In this document: piece by piece, positions 34,236 to 43,476 of the stretch
How positions within the stretch are numbered: the first letter of the stretch is position 1
How the letters are laid out: every line of letters starts with the position of its first letter
Assembly (NCBI GenBank): GCA_021771635.1
Contig: JAETOQ010000005.1
Span: 1-64,000, forward strand
Direction of reading: 5' to 3'
DNA length: 64,000 nt
Origin: Oscillospiraceae bacterium
Lineage (GTDB): Bacteria > Bacillota > Clostridia > Oscillospirales > Oscillospiraceae
Translations under genes and position numbers: made by a program
The notes under the pieces: model-generated
Told to the model about the DNA's origin: nothing
Seen by the model: the letters and a program-made list of their open reading frames with translations, nothing else
The model's database searches: none

Positions 34236-35513
34236 TTATCTCATAAAGCTGGGCAGCCACAGGGAAATCTGAGGCACAAAGGTCACAATAATAAGGCCAA
34301 TGGTGGTGGCGGCAATAAACGGCAGTGTTGCCGGGATAACTCTGTGTATTGGACGCCCTCCGATCTGCGCAGCCATATACATATTCATGCCCAGCGGCGG
34401 AGTGATCATACCGATGGAAGTGGCGCAGACCATGACAGCCCCCAGATGCACAAGAGAAACGCCATACTGCTCCGCCATAGGTGCCAAAATAGGTGCCAGT
34501 ACCATGACGGCGGGAGACGCATCTACAAAGCAGCCGGTGATCAGCATCAAAATAATCAGAAAGATCAGGAACACGGCCCGGCTTGCGGTCAGGTCCATCA
34601 TGAAGTCAGTCGCGATCGTTGCAACATGTTCACGTGCCAGCACAAAGGAGAATGCACAGGAGCTAGCCACGATCAGCATTACATTGCCGGTACTCTTCAT
34701 GGCCCCGCCAAGGGTCTCGATCAAGGACTTGAAGTTCAGTTCTCGATAGACAAACAGGCCGACAAACGCCGCATAGAAACAAGCTACGGCAGCGGCCTCT
34801 GTGGCGGTGAATATGCCGGAATAAATGCCGCCCAGGATGATCAGCGGGGTCAGGATCGCCCAAACGGCATCCTTAAAGCTGTTCCAAACCTCCCGGATAT
34901 CAAAGTGTCCCGTCCCTTTCCAGCCATTTCTCCTGCATATCCAGATGGCCAGAAGGCCTGTGCAAAGCACCATCATAAAGCCGGGACCGGCGCCTGCGAT
35001 CAGCATGGTTCCCACAGATTGATTGGCATTTACTGCATATAGCACCATTACAATGCTCGGCGGGATCAGCGGACCGAAAATACCGGAAGTAGCCGTCAAA
35101 GCGCAGGCAAAATCCTGATCATAGCCTCTGTTGTACATTTCGGGGATCATAATACCGCCGATAGCGGCAGTGGTCGCGATCGCGGAACCTGACATGGCCG
35201 CGAAAAAAGCACAGGCCACAACCACCACTATGGCCAGGCCGCCGGTGAAGTGGCCCACCAGAGACAGGCAAAACCGCACCAGCCGTTTGGAGATGCCGCC
35301 CTGCTGCATCAGAGCACCTGCCATGATAAAAAACGGCGCAGCCAGCAGCACATAGTTGTTCACTCCAGAAATAGTCTGCTGCATGACCACCAGGGGAGAG
35401 ACATCCGTAAAAAGCAGGATATATAAGAACGAAGACGCTCCCATGGACAAGGCTACCGGCAGCCCAAGCGCCATCAGTCCCAAAAAGGAGGCAAACAGTA
35501 TCAACATGTTCAT
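34236..35513 (-). CDS. TRAP transporter large permease subunit (DctM type)
   Basis: A 425-residue, 11-12-helix permease: LPVALSMGASSFLYILLF, FFIMAGALMQQGGISKRLVRF, ATSGIFGPLIPPSIVMVLYAV and SIGMITPPLGMNMYMAAQI are typical. It catalyses the Na+-coupled import step. It overlaps the isomerase gene by four bases (ATGA). Confidence 0.94.
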   Translation of the reverse strand: MNMLILFASFLGLMALGLPVALSMGASSFLYILLFTDVSPLVVMQQTISGVNNYVLLAAPFFIMAGALMQQGGISKRLVRFCLSLVGHFTGGLAIVVVVACAFFAAMSGSAIATTAAIGGIMIPEMYNRGYDQDFACALTATSGIFGPLIPPSIVMVLYAVNANQSVGTMLIAGAGPGFMMVLCTGLLAIWICRRNGWKGTGHFDIREVWNSFKDAVWAILTPLIILGGIYSGIFTATEAAAVACFYAAFVGLFVYRELNFKSLIETLGGAMKSTGNVMLIVASSCAFSFVLAREHVATIATDFMMDLTASRAVFLIFLIILMLITGCFVDASPAVMVLAPILAPMAEQYGVSLVHLGAVMVCATSIGMITPPLGMNMYMAAQIGGRPIHRVIPATLPFIAATTIGLIIVTFVPQISLWLPSFMR

Positions 35514-36361
35514 TTTTTCGGCCTCCTATCCCAAACCCTTGCTCTGCAATCCCTTGTCACACGCTCGATCCTGCGGATATCCTCATACAGGCTCTTTTGT
35601 GTGAAGCGATGGTCAGGTGCATACTCGATGCCAATATCTGCATCCGGCGAATAACAGGCAATAGCCCGCAGGACATCATCGATCTGCTCCGGTGAATAAA
35701 TACCCTCAGGATCATAGAGCGGATAATGGCTGTCGTGGATCCCATCGTTGTTATTCAAATGATACCCACGGATCCGGGGCCCCAGTGTTTCGATCAGTTT
35801 CACGATATCCCAGCCATTCAGCATGGCATGTCCTGTGTCGATCAGACAGCCTATCTCCTCCGGAAGCTCCCGGAATAACTGGATGAACTGCTCGTAATCA
35901 AAAAGAAGGTTTTTCTTTTTGGGATATCCCACATTCTCCACTGTCATCTCAATGCCCTGGGCATGCAGGCGTTTGTGCCAGTCCAGCAGCACCTCGCGAA
36001 CACGCATTCTTTTTGCTTCCTTTTCCTCCTCCGGGAAAGCACCTTCATTGGTGTGAAATACCATCGAAGTAGCGTTAAAAGCCTTATAATAACCACAGGC
36101 ACGAGTAAATGCCTCTTCCATTTTTCTCTCTTCTTCACTGCCGGGCACCGTGCAGATCTCTACAAAAGGAGAGTGAATGGTAGCCGGTATCCCCCGCATG
36201 TTTTCGATCTGGGCGTCCAGCTTTTCAAAGAAATCAGGGGTCGTCCAGCTGGTAGCATACTCTACACCAAGCTGAAAGTCCTTAAATTCTTCCACCTGTT
36301 TTTTCAAAGACTCGTAATCAGAAAACGCAACTCCATAGGTCGATAAATAAATTCTTTTCAT
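35510..36361 (-). CDS. Sugar phosphate isomerase/epimerase-like TIM-barrel protein
   Basis: A 283-residue xylose-isomerase-like TIM barrel (AP_endonuc_2 fold). Metal-site candidates are E in EMTVENVGYP, H in MVFHTNEGAF, D and H in CLIDTGHAMLNGWD, H in GYHLNNNDGIHDSHYPL, and E in IGIEYAPDHR. The start ATG follows GGGAGG. Such enzymes isomerise or epimerise sugars and keto acids in catabolic operons; the substrate here is unknown. Its coupling to dctM suggests it acts early on the imported compound. Confidence 0.85.
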   Translation of the reverse strand: MKRIYLSTYGVAFSDYESLKKQVEEFKDFQLGVEYATSWTTPDFFEKLDAQIENMRGIPATIHSPFVEICTVPGSEEERKMEEAFTRACGYYKAFNATSMVFHTNEGAFPEEEKEAKRMRVREVLLDWHKRLHAQGIEMTVENVGYPKKKNLLFDYEQFIQLFRELPEEIGCLIDTGHAMLNGWDIVKLIETLGPRIRGYHLNNNDGIHDSHYPLYDPEGIYSPEQIDDVLRAIACYSPDADIGIEYAPDHRFTQKSLYEDIRRIERVTRDCRARVWDRRPKK

Positions 36362-36380
36362 TTGCGCCTCCCTCAAAAGC

Positions 36381-37517
36381 TTATGCCAAGATGTGATATG
36401 CACTCATCGGTGTAAACAGCTCCAGCTGCACATACTCAGGAAATCCATTCATGTTGTGGAACACAAATCTTTCGATCACGCGCTTTTCTTCGGACGAGCA
36501 ATCCTTCCGCATCACCAGATCATTTTTCCCCTCGTAGCGCATCTCATGAGCTCCATAGCCGAACAACTGCTCACAATAGCCCTTTCCCTGCAGTTCCGGG
36601 ATCAAATACATCCGTTCCAAGTACCCGCTTTTCTTTGGGAGGTTTTTATCAAATCCCAAACGGACAAAGCCGGTCAGCTTCCCCTTCAGATAGGAAAACG
36701 CGATGGAGTTGGGTCTTTGCCTCAAAAGCTCCTCAGCTTCCTGCAAGTAGGCCTTTGCATCAAACACGGCGTCTGTGCCCTCTCTCTCGTGGAAATCAGA
36801 CTCCGCCAGACGCAGCAGTTCGTCCTTTTGCTCCGGCAAGCGGCAGGGATAGACCGCCATATTGATGTCGCTGCCGGCCATACCTGGCCAGGCCCGGCGC
36901 AGATGCGGAGGCAAATGGGATTCGTCGTTCATGTATTCTACCGTAAACCGCCCGTCGGCATCCACATTCAGCAAATTGACCGAGGTATTGTCACCATGTC
37001 CGAATTCCTTGACCTGCGTCATAGGTTTTCCCAAAATCGTGCACAGAGCCGCTTTAATGCTGCAGGAGTGGGAGACCAGCAACGCCGTTCCATCGCCAAC
37101 CTCCTCTGCGATGCGCCGCATTCCGAAAATCAGCCGGTCAGACACCTGCTGGAAAGTGGACGCGCCCGGTGTGGTCATATTCCAGGGGGCGTTGCTCCAG
37201 TTGTCATGGTCCGCAGGATACTCTTTTTCAATATTCCCCCACGCGCTGTCCTCCCAGACGCCAGTCGTGACTTCCCGAAGCAAAATACGCACATTGACCG
37301 GCAGGCCTCTTTCCTCCGCAATCGGTTGTACAGTCATGATGGATCGATAGGAATCACTGGAATAGATGGCATCGATGTGAACTCCTTCAAAACGGCGGCG
37401 CAGCATCTCACACTGCTCGTAGCCTTTTGTTGTCACTAGGGCATCCACATGTGCCTGCGTTCGCCGGCAGGCATTACCTTCCGATTCGCAATGCCGGATC
37501 AAATAAATCTTCGCCAT
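36381..37517 (-). CDS. Histidine phosphatase - GNAT acetyltransferase fusion
   Basis: A 378-residue protein of two domains. Residues 1-210 are a phosphoglycerate-mutase-like histidine phosphatase (KIYLIRHCESEGNA; second histidine in ALLVSHSCSIKAAL); the usual RHG catalytic motif reads RHC. Residues ~220-378 resemble a GNAT domain (SIAFSYLKGKLTGFVRLGF, LERMYLIPELQGKGYCEQLFGYGA, the acetyl-CoA loop being QGKGYC). The two activities in one chain suggest sequential dephosphorylation and acylation, or repair, of a pathway intermediate. It is the first gene of the TRAP operon. Confidence 0.8.
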   Translation of the reverse strand: MAKIYLIRHCESEGNACRRTQAHVDALVTTKGYEQCEMLRRRFEGVHIDAIYSSDSYRSIMTVQPIAEERGLPVNVRILLREVTTGVWEDSAWGNIEKEYPADHDNWSNAPWNMTTPGASTFQQVSDRLIFGMRRIAEEVGDGTALLVSHSCSIKAALCTILGKPMTQVKEFGHGDNTSVNLLNVDADGRFTVEYMNDESHLPPHLRRAWPGMAGSDINMAVYPCRLPEQKDELLRLAESDFHEREGTDAVFDAKAYLQEAEELLRQRPNSIAFSYLKGKLTGFVRLGFDKNLPKKSGYLERMYLIPELQGKGYCEQLFGYGAHEMRYEGKNDLVMRKDCSSEEKRVIERFVFHNMNGFPEYVQLELFTPMSAYHILA

Positions 37518-37530
37518 CCCGCTCCCTCCT

Positions 37531-37692
37531 ATTAAATTACTGATAATTTAATATTTTATCATTAATTTATATTCGTATAGTAGCACAAATTGTTTTATTA
37601 ATCAACTATTTTTATTTATTTTTCAGTTTTTTGTTCAATATGCACATGTGACGTCTGCCGTTCTTGTGCAACAAAATATTACTAATATTTTG
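37531..37692 (-). promoter_or_regulatory. Promoter and two palindromic operators of the TRAP operon
   Basis: On the minus strand TTGATT (37600-37605) and TACTAT (37577-37582) are spaced 17 bases. Downstream lies a perfect palindrome with arms ATTAAATTA and TAATTTAAT around CTGA (37531-37552). Upstream lies another with arms CAAAATATTA and TAATATTTTG around one C (37672-37692), whose core is ATTACTAAT. Two sites flanking a promoter suit repression by LacI-type DNA looping. The rest of 37518-37829 is AT-rich and holds no gene. Confidence 0.65.
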
Positions 37693-37829
37693 TTAATTGA
37701 TTTGCAGCCAGCAGATCATCCAAAGCGCTTCTGTCTCTCCGCGCCACAGCGTTCCGGATGAGAAATCACCCCTTTCGGCACCCGCAGGGTTTGATCCCTT
37801 CTCTTCCCATGGTTCAAACAGTTGTGGCA

Positions 37830-38573
37830 TCACATATAGAGGCCGCCGTTCACATTCATGAAATCGCCTGTGATATAGTCAGACAAATCGCTGGCATAAA
37901 ACAGCACAGCATTCGCAACATCTTCCGCAGTACCATAACGCCCCATCGGAATATAGGTCTTTGGATCCACTTTGGACCAGGACAGCGTCCTGCCCATAGG
38001 TGTCAGAATATTTCCAGGGCAAATCGCATTGGAGGTGATATGGTACGGCGCCCCGCTAAGCGCAAAACACTTGCTCAGGTTCAGAATACCCGCCTTAGCG
38101 CATGCATAGGAGGCATCAGAACTTCTGCCTCCCCGAAGGGCCGCCAGAGAGGACATATGTACCAGCTTGCCGTATCTCTGCTCTTTCATGATCGCAAATA
38201 CCGCCTGGGTCACGAAAAACATGGATTTCAGGTCTATGTCCATCATCCGGTCCCAACTGTCCAAGGTGATCGCGTCAATAGGCGTGGAACCGGTAATGCC
38301 GGCTACATTCACCAGGATATCAATACGGCCAAACAATTCTCGCGCCTTGGCCACTTTGGCAGGAATGGCATCAAACTCCGCCACATTGAATTCCAATGCT
38401 CGGGCATCACCGCCCTCGGCGTTGATGCTGTCCGCCACCCTTTGGGCAGCTTCCAAATCCATATCTGCCAGGATCACCTTGGCTCCGTATTCAGCCAGTC
38501 TTCGGGCGCTGGCCTCGCCAATTCCCCGGCCTCCGCCGGTAATCATGGCAACCCGATCAGTCAACAAAGACAT
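37830..38573 (-). CDS. Short-chain dehydrogenase/reductase (SDR)
   Basis: A 247-residue classical SDR: NAD(P)-binding TGGGRGIGEASARRLAEYGAKVILADMD (the aspartate after the second strand favours NAD), NVAG, catalytic serine in VHMSSLAALRGG, YxxxK in SYACAKAG, and a C-terminal ITGDFMNVNGG. It is the last gene of the dehydrogenase operon and may oxidise a hydroxy acid or polyol to the keto form that feeds the 2-oxoacid dehydrogenase complex. Confidence 0.9.
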   Translation of the reverse strand: MSLLTDRVAMITGGGRGIGEASARRLAEYGAKVILADMDLEAAQRVADSINAEGGDARALEFNVAEFDAIPAKVAKARELFGRIDILVNVAGITGSTPIDAITLDSWDRMMDIDLKSMFFVTQAVFAIMKEQRYGKLVHMSSLAALRGGRSSDASYACAKAGILNLSKCFALSGAPYHITSNAICPGNILTPMGRTLSWSKVDPKTYIPMGRYGTAEDVANAVLFYASDLSDYITGDFMNVNGGLYM

Positions 38574-38669
38574 TTGTACGATCCCTCTTTCTCTCAGTCA
38601 CCAGCTCAGCGGTCTCCTGCTGTGCCGATCCTCTGTCATTGCGGAGGCTGTCTCCGCGCTCTGCGGGGA

Positions 38670-40040
38670 CTACCCTTTATGTACGGACCTGCCGAAGGCG
38701 TCCAGAGCCGCCTCACGCACCATCTCACACAAAGAGGGATGGGCTACGACCATCCGTTCCCACTGGTCCACGGTAGCCGCATCTGCCACAGCGGATGCGG
38801 CCATGGCAATCATTTCGGAGGCATTTTCTCCCACGATCGTCACTCCCAGGGTCTTGCGGGATGTCTTGTCCATAACGGCAAAGACCGCGCCTGACGCTCC
38901 TTCTGCCAGTGCCATGCCGTTGGCCTCATACTGAAAGGACCCCAGCACTGGCTCATAACCGGCTGCCTTGGCGCGTTCGCTGGTCAGGCCCACGGTGGCA
39001 AAGCAAGGGATCGTATATGTACATACCGGCACAGGTCCAACACCGCATGGCTTTTCCTCTCCCAAAATGTCCGCCAGGGCAGCTTCACCTTCGGCATAGG
39101 CCACATGGGCCAGCTGATAGCCGCCAACCACATCTCCGATGGCATAGACGCCCGGCAGATTCGTGCGTTGGCAGTGATCCACCCGAATGCATTTTTTTGC
39201 ATCCAGTTCCAGGCCAAGCATCTCCGCGTCGATACCGCTGAGATTTGTCTTTCGTCCGGCGGCCATGAGGACCTGCTCACAGCATGTATGGACTTCTTTT
39301 CCGTCTACTTCATATACGGCATTCAGGCCAGCGGCAGTCTTTTCGACGCGCAGCATCTTTGCCCCGGTCATCAGACGGATACCCTGCTTTTTCATAGCAT
39401 TCACCAGAATTTTTACAGCCTCTTTCTGCTCTCCCGGCATCAGTTCGGGCATCATTTCCACCACGGTGATCTCCGTTCCATAGGCTGCAAAGGCGCAGGC
39501 CAACTCCAGACCGATAACACCTCCACCTATCACGACCATACTGCGGGGAAGCGTATCCAGCTCCAGTGCGCCGGTCGAGTCGATGCAATACTCACAGCCA
39601 GGGATCGGTATCATCATGGGCACGGAGCCGGTGGCGATAACGACCTGTGTCCCCTGATATTCCTCTTCAGCGCAGGAAACAACACGGTCTTTCTTTAAGA
39701 CCGCCTTGCCCCGCACGATCTCCACCCCGTGATTTTTCAGGAGAAAGCCCACGCCGCTCACCAATTTTCCGCAGACCTCCGCCTTGCCTCTCTGAATCTT
39801 TTTGAAACTGAAGCTGCCGGCATCACGGAAGATATCTTTCTTCACCAAGGCGCGTACCTTCTCCATGGCATTGGCCTTGTCCACCAGGTACTTGGTCGGA
39901 ATGCACCCCACATTCAGGCAGGTACCGCCCAGGCGCTCCTTTTCAAACAGGGCCACTTTTTTGCCATGCTTCGCGGCGTTGACGGCCAGGGAGTACCCGC
40001 CAGGGCCGCCTCCGATCACCAAGATATCAAACTGCAGCAT
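38670..40040 (-). CDS. lpdA: Dihydrolipoyl dehydrogenase (E3)
   Basis: A 456-residue flavoprotein that reoxidises dihydrolipoamide with NAD. It has the FAD loop (ILVIGGGPGGYSLAVNAAKHGKK), redox disulphide (GGTCLNVGCIPTK), NAD loop (MVVIGGGVIGLELACAFAAYG), GVYAIGDVVGGYQLAHVAYAEG and a C-terminal His-Glu relay (VVAHPSLCEMV). It starts 15 bases after the E2 gene, indicating one operon. Confidence 0.94.
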   Translation of the reverse strand: MLQFDILVIGGGPGGYSLAVNAAKHGKKVALFEKERLGGTCLNVGCIPTKYLVDKANAMEKVRALVKKDIFRDAGSFSFKKIQRGKAEVCGKLVSGVGFLLKNHGVEIVRGKAVLKKDRVVSCAEEEYQGTQVVIATGSVPMMIPIPGCEYCIDSTGALELDTLPRSMVVIGGGVIGLELACAFAAYGTEITVVEMMPELMPGEQKEAVKILVNAMKKQGIRLMTGAKMLRVEKTAAGLNAVYEVDGKEVHTCCEQVLMAAGRKTNLSGIDAEMLGLELDAKKCIRVDHCQRTNLPGVYAIGDVVGGYQLAHVAYAEGEAALADILGEEKPCGVGPVPVCTYTIPCFATVGLTSERAKAAGYEPVLGSFQYEANGMALAEGASGAVFAVMDKTSRKTLGVTIVGENASEMIAMAASAVADAATVDQWERMVVAHPSLCEMVREAALDAFGRSVHKG

Positions 40041-40055
40041 ATCTATTCACCTCTA

Positions 40056-41315
40056 TCAGTACATCATCAAAGCCGGGTTTTCCATCAGCATCTTCAGCTC
40101 CCGCAGAAATTGAGCGCCATAAGCTCCGTCAATGATACGGTGATCGAAAGAACCTGTTACTGTCATCTTCGGCACGGGCTGGAATGCGGCTCCATCCCAG
40201 ACCGGCTGGGTCTGTATGCTGCCGACAGCCAAAATGCAACTTTCAGGCGGGTTCACGATGGCGACAAACTGGTCCACATCATACATGCCCAGATTGGATA
40301 TCGTGATGCTTCCACAGCCCATATCGTTCGGTCCCAGTCTGCCGCTTCTGGCTTTCTCGATCTGGGCTTTATACTCGGCCGCGATCTGCTCCAAGCCTTT
40401 TGTGTCGATCTCCCGGACTACCGGCACAACCAGAGCGCCGTCCAACGCCACAGCTATGCCAATATTCGTGTGGTGGTAAATGCGGACCTCGTTATCCTCA
40501 TATCGCGCCTTCACCAGCGAAAATTTCCGTGAGGCCACCGCAATGGCCTTTGCTAAGATATCGTTATAGGATAGCTTGATCCCTTTCTTCTCCTGATAAG
40601 ATTCCCGCAGCGCTATACAGGCGGTCATATCCATGGACACCATACACTTCCAAGCCGGGATATCCCGCAGGCTCTCCTGCATCCGTCTGCCAATGATACT
40701 GCGCATATGGGTCATAGACATGACCTCATACTCTGATGCAGGCTTCGGATCAACTGCTGCCGGCGTATTCGCCGCTGCCGCCAAAACATCCTGCCGTTTG
40801 ATAAATCTGCTGTTGGCTGGGATAAGAGTCGTGAGGTCCACATGCTTTTCCTTTGCCAGCATCTTTGCGTTTGGCATGGCGGGATAAGCGGTCGCATGTG
40901 CGCAGACATCCCTCGGAGAGGCTGCAGGCGCTGCCGTCCGGACGGGCAGGTCTCCCTTTATAATGGGCATGTACTCCTCATCCCTGGATACAGCAGGCTC
41001 CCCGGGAGACGCAGGTGCCGCAGAGGAGGCCGAAGCGACCGGAGCAGATGCGCAGTTGCTCCGACTGCCAGCAGCCTCATTCTTTTTTCCAACCACTGCC
41101 AAAACAGTGCCGGCAGTCACCTCGTCTCCCTCTTTCACCAGAACATCCAGCACCTGCCCGGCTGCAAAGCTCTCCACAGGCAAGACCGCCTTGTCTGTTT
41201 CCGCTTCCACCAAGATATCGCCGCGCTTTACGGTGTCGCCTACTTTGACATTGACTGCCACGATCGTCGCTTCATCTGTGGTCTGGCCCGCACTGGGCAT
41301 TTTGATTTCCTGCAT
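40056..41315 (-). CDS. 2-oxoacid dehydrogenase complex acyltransferase (E2)
   Basis: A 419-residue E2: an N-terminal lipoyl domain (lipoylated Lys in EAETDKAVLPVES, residue ~43), an Ala/Ser/Pro linker, a peripheral-subunit-binding domain (AYPAMPNAKMLAKEKHVDLTTLIP) and an acyltransferase core with the catalytic FDHRIIDGAYGAQFL. It forms the scaffold binding E1 and E3. No lipoate ligase is on the element, so the host must lipoylate it. Confidence 0.93.
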   Translation of the reverse strand: MQEIKMPSAGQTTDEATIVAVNVKVGDTVKRGDILVEAETDKAVLPVESFAAGQVLDVLVKEGDEVTAGTVLAVVGKKNEAAGSRSNCASAPVASASSAAPASPGEPAVSRDEEYMPIIKGDLPVRTAAPAASPRDVCAHATAYPAMPNAKMLAKEKHVDLTTLIPANSRFIKRQDVLAAAANTPAAVDPKPASEYEVMSMTHMRSIIGRRMQESLRDIPAWKCMVSMDMTACIALRESYQEKKGIKLSYNDILAKAIAVASRKFSLVKARYEDNEVRIYHHTNIGIAVALDGALVVPVVREIDTKGLEQIAAEYKAQIEKARSGRLGPNDMGCGSITISNLGMYDVDQFVAIVNPPESCILAVGSIQTQPVWDGAAFQPVPKMTVTGSFDHRIIDGAYGAQFLRELKMLMENPALMMY

Positions 41316-41330
41316 GATAGTCTCCTTCTT

Positions 41331-42404
41331 TTACAGCCTTGCCAGTTTTCTGGCTTCCTCGGCGATCCGCTGGATGGAGGGAATCACAAAATCTTCCAGG
41401 ATGGGCGAAAATGGAATGGGGCAGTCCGGTGCAGCCAAGCGAACCACAGGCGCATCCAGCAGATGGATGGCGTTCTCCGCCACATAGGAAGCCAGTTGTG
41501 CACCCCAGCCGCCGTTATAGTGATCTTCATGGACGATCATCAGCTTGCCTGTCTTTTCAATGGATGTCAAAACCGTCTCATAGTCAAAGGGAACCAGAGA
41601 TCGGGGGTCAATGATCTCGCAGCTGATGCCCTCTTTCTCCAGCTCTTCAGCAGCCTGCATGGCCCTGTACCACATCAGCAGATTTGCAACGATGGTCACA
41701 TCCTTGCCCTCCCGGCGGATGGCTGCCTTCCCAAAGGGCACCGTATAGTCGCCATCGGGAACTTCTCCCATTGCGCTGAGCTGACCGGCTTCCTTCCGCT
41801 TGCCGCCATACAGCAGCTTGTGTTCAAATACCAACACAGGATTGTTATCGCGGATGGCCTGTTTCATCATGCCTTTGGCGTCATAAGCTGTGGAGGGGCA
41901 GATCACCTTCAGGCCGGGAACATGAACGAAATAGCTCTCCAGACTCTGCGCGTGTTGGGCCCCCCGGTTACTGGCGCCGCAAGGGGCACGCATGACCATG
42001 GGCACATGGAATCCGCCATTGGACATATAACACATCTTTGCCGCCTGGTTTACCAGCTGGTCCATCATGCAGAACAGGAAATCACCGTACTGCAGATCCG
42101 CAACAGGCCGCATGCCAGCCATGGCAGAGCCGACACAAACGCCGCACAGCAGAATCTCGGAGATAGGGGTATTGATCACGCGGTTATTGGAAAAATCCTT
42201 CACGCCCTTCAGTTCAAAGCCCTTCTCCTTGGCGATCCGTACATTGGCTCCAAATTCCTCTCCCAGACCCTTTGTCACTGTAAACGCGCCGCCCATGCCG
42301 CCGGGGATATCCTCGTCCTCACCGATGCAGAAAACGGTCGGGTCTCTCCGCATCTCCTCTGTAATCGCGCTTTTCAGCGCATTAGCAATCGACATCATAG
42401 CCAT
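41331..42404 (-). CDS. 2-oxoacid dehydrogenase E1 component, beta subunit
   Basis: A 357-residue transketolase-type beta subunit: VFCIGEDEDIPGGMGGAFTVTKGL (thiamine-diphosphate-activating glutamate in the GED region), TPISEILLCGVCVGSAMAGMRPVADLQYGDFLFCMMDQLVNQAAKM, and a C-terminal domain with DPRSLVPFDYETVLTSIEKTGKLMIVHED. GGGAGGG precedes the chosen ATG; an ATG six codons earlier overlaps that binding site. It starts five bases after E1 alpha. Confidence 0.93.
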   Translation of the reverse strand: MAMMSIANALKSAITEEMRRDPTVFCIGEDEDIPGGMGGAFTVTKGLGEEFGANVRIAKEKGFELKGVKDFSNNRVINTPISEILLCGVCVGSAMAGMRPVADLQYGDFLFCMMDQLVNQAAKMCYMSNGGFHVPMVMRAPCGASNRGAQHAQSLESYFVHVPGLKVICPSTAYDAKGMMKQAIRDNNPVLVFEHKLLYGGKRKEAGQLSAMGEVPDGDYTVPFGKAAIRREGKDVTIVANLLMWYRAMQAAEELEKEGISCEIIDPRSLVPFDYETVLTSIEKTGKLMIVHEDHYNGGWGAQLASYVAENAIHLLDAPVVRLAAPDCPIPFSPILEDFVIPSIQRIAEEARKLARL

Positions 42405-42409
42405 GGTGC

Positions 42410-43387
42410 TCAGCCCTCCCAAAATACATTTTCCAGTGCAGAATCATAAGTGGGCAGCGGTGCGCTCTTTGCATATTCCACCGCGTCATCGATCTCCTGC
42501 TCGATTTCAGCCTCTTCTTTCTGCAGCTCCTCCTCAGAGATGATCCCCTTTTCCAGAATGACCTTGCGGAAGTTCTTGACCGGGTCCCTCTGATCGATCC
42601 AATAATCCGCCTCATCCTTGGGGCGATAGCCACAGGCATCATTCCGGGAGTGACCGCCATGGCGATATGTCTTGACTTCGATAATGGTAGGTCCCTCTCC
42701 GGCACGTGCCCGAGCGATTGCGCGGGCAGCGGCCTCGTTCACCGCCAACACGTCATTGCCGTCCACGACCTCACTGGGAATCCCATAAATCTCCGCCCGG
42801 CCGGCAGCCACATCTTCCTGACAGCAGGTCAAACTGATGGATGTATTTGCCGAATAGAGGTTGTTCTCACAGACATAAATGACCGGCAGCTTCCACAGGC
42901 CCGCAGCATTCATGGTTTCATGATAAGAGCCCTCATTGCTGGCGCCATCGCCGAAGAAGCAGACCACCACATTGTCCTTTTTCTGCATTTTGAAAGCCAA
43001 TGCCGCGCCGGCCGCAATAGGCAAATTACCGCCGACGATCGCATTTGCAGTCATTGCTCCCACAGAGGCATCACCGGTGTGCATGGCGCCTCCTTTTCCC
43101 CCGCAGCAGCCTTCAGCCTTTCCGAACATCTCACACATCATTGCCCGGACCGTGATGCCCTTCGCAATATCATGTCCAGCAGGGCGATGAGTAGACGCCA
43201 TCCAGTCATCCTTTCTCAAATCGTACAGCATACCGACGGCACTGGCCTCCTCGCCAGTGCTCTGATGAATCGTTCCGGGCATAATGCCTTCCAAAAACAG
43301 ATAGTAGATGCTCTCCTCGTATTTGCGAATCTTGTACATGGTCTTATACATCCCAAGCGCTTTTTCATTCGAAGGAAAAGTTACCAT
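42410..43387 (-). CDS. 2-oxoacid dehydrogenase E1 component, alpha subunit (pyruvate/acetoin type)
   Basis: A 325-residue subunit with the thiamine diphosphate motif GDGASNEGSYHETMNAAGLWKLPVIYVCENN and phosphorylation-loop-like YRHGGHSRNDACGYR. Also typical are MPGTIHQSTGEEASAVGM and GGKGGAMHTGD. Pyruvate and acetoin dehydrogenase E1 alphas are close relatives, so the substrate is left open. It is the first gene of the E1-E2-E3-SDR operon. AGGAGG precedes the ATG. Confidence 0.92.
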   Translation of the reverse strand: MVTFPSNEKALGMYKTMYKIRKYEESIYYLFLEGIMPGTIHQSTGEEASAVGMLYDLRKDDWMASTHRPAGHDIAKGITVRAMMCEMFGKAEGCCGGKGGAMHTGDASVGAMTANAIVGGNLPIAAGAALAFKMQKKDNVVVCFFGDGASNEGSYHETMNAAGLWKLPVIYVCENNLYSANTSISLTCCQEDVAAGRAEIYGIPSEVVDGNDVLAVNEAAARAIARARAGEGPTIIEVKTYRHGGHSRNDACGYRPKDEADYWIDQRDPVKNFRKVILEKGIISEEELQKEEAEIEQEIDDAVEYAKSAPLPTYDSALENVFWEG

Positions 43388-43430
43388 ATGAATGCTACCT
43401 CCTAGTTTCCGTTGTCTTTATCCTCTTGTT

Positions 43431-43455
43431 AAAAATATTAGTAATTAATATTTTT
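43431..43455. promoter_or_regulatory. Operator-like palindrome before the dehydrogenase operon
   Basis: Arms AAAAATATTA and TAATATTTTT around GTAAT. It contains ATTAGTAAT (43437-43445), the core shared with 31355 and 37678. It lies downstream of the promoter at 43477-43505, in a repressing position. Confidence 0.6.
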
Positions 43456-43476
43456 ATTTTTACTGATTTAACAAAG

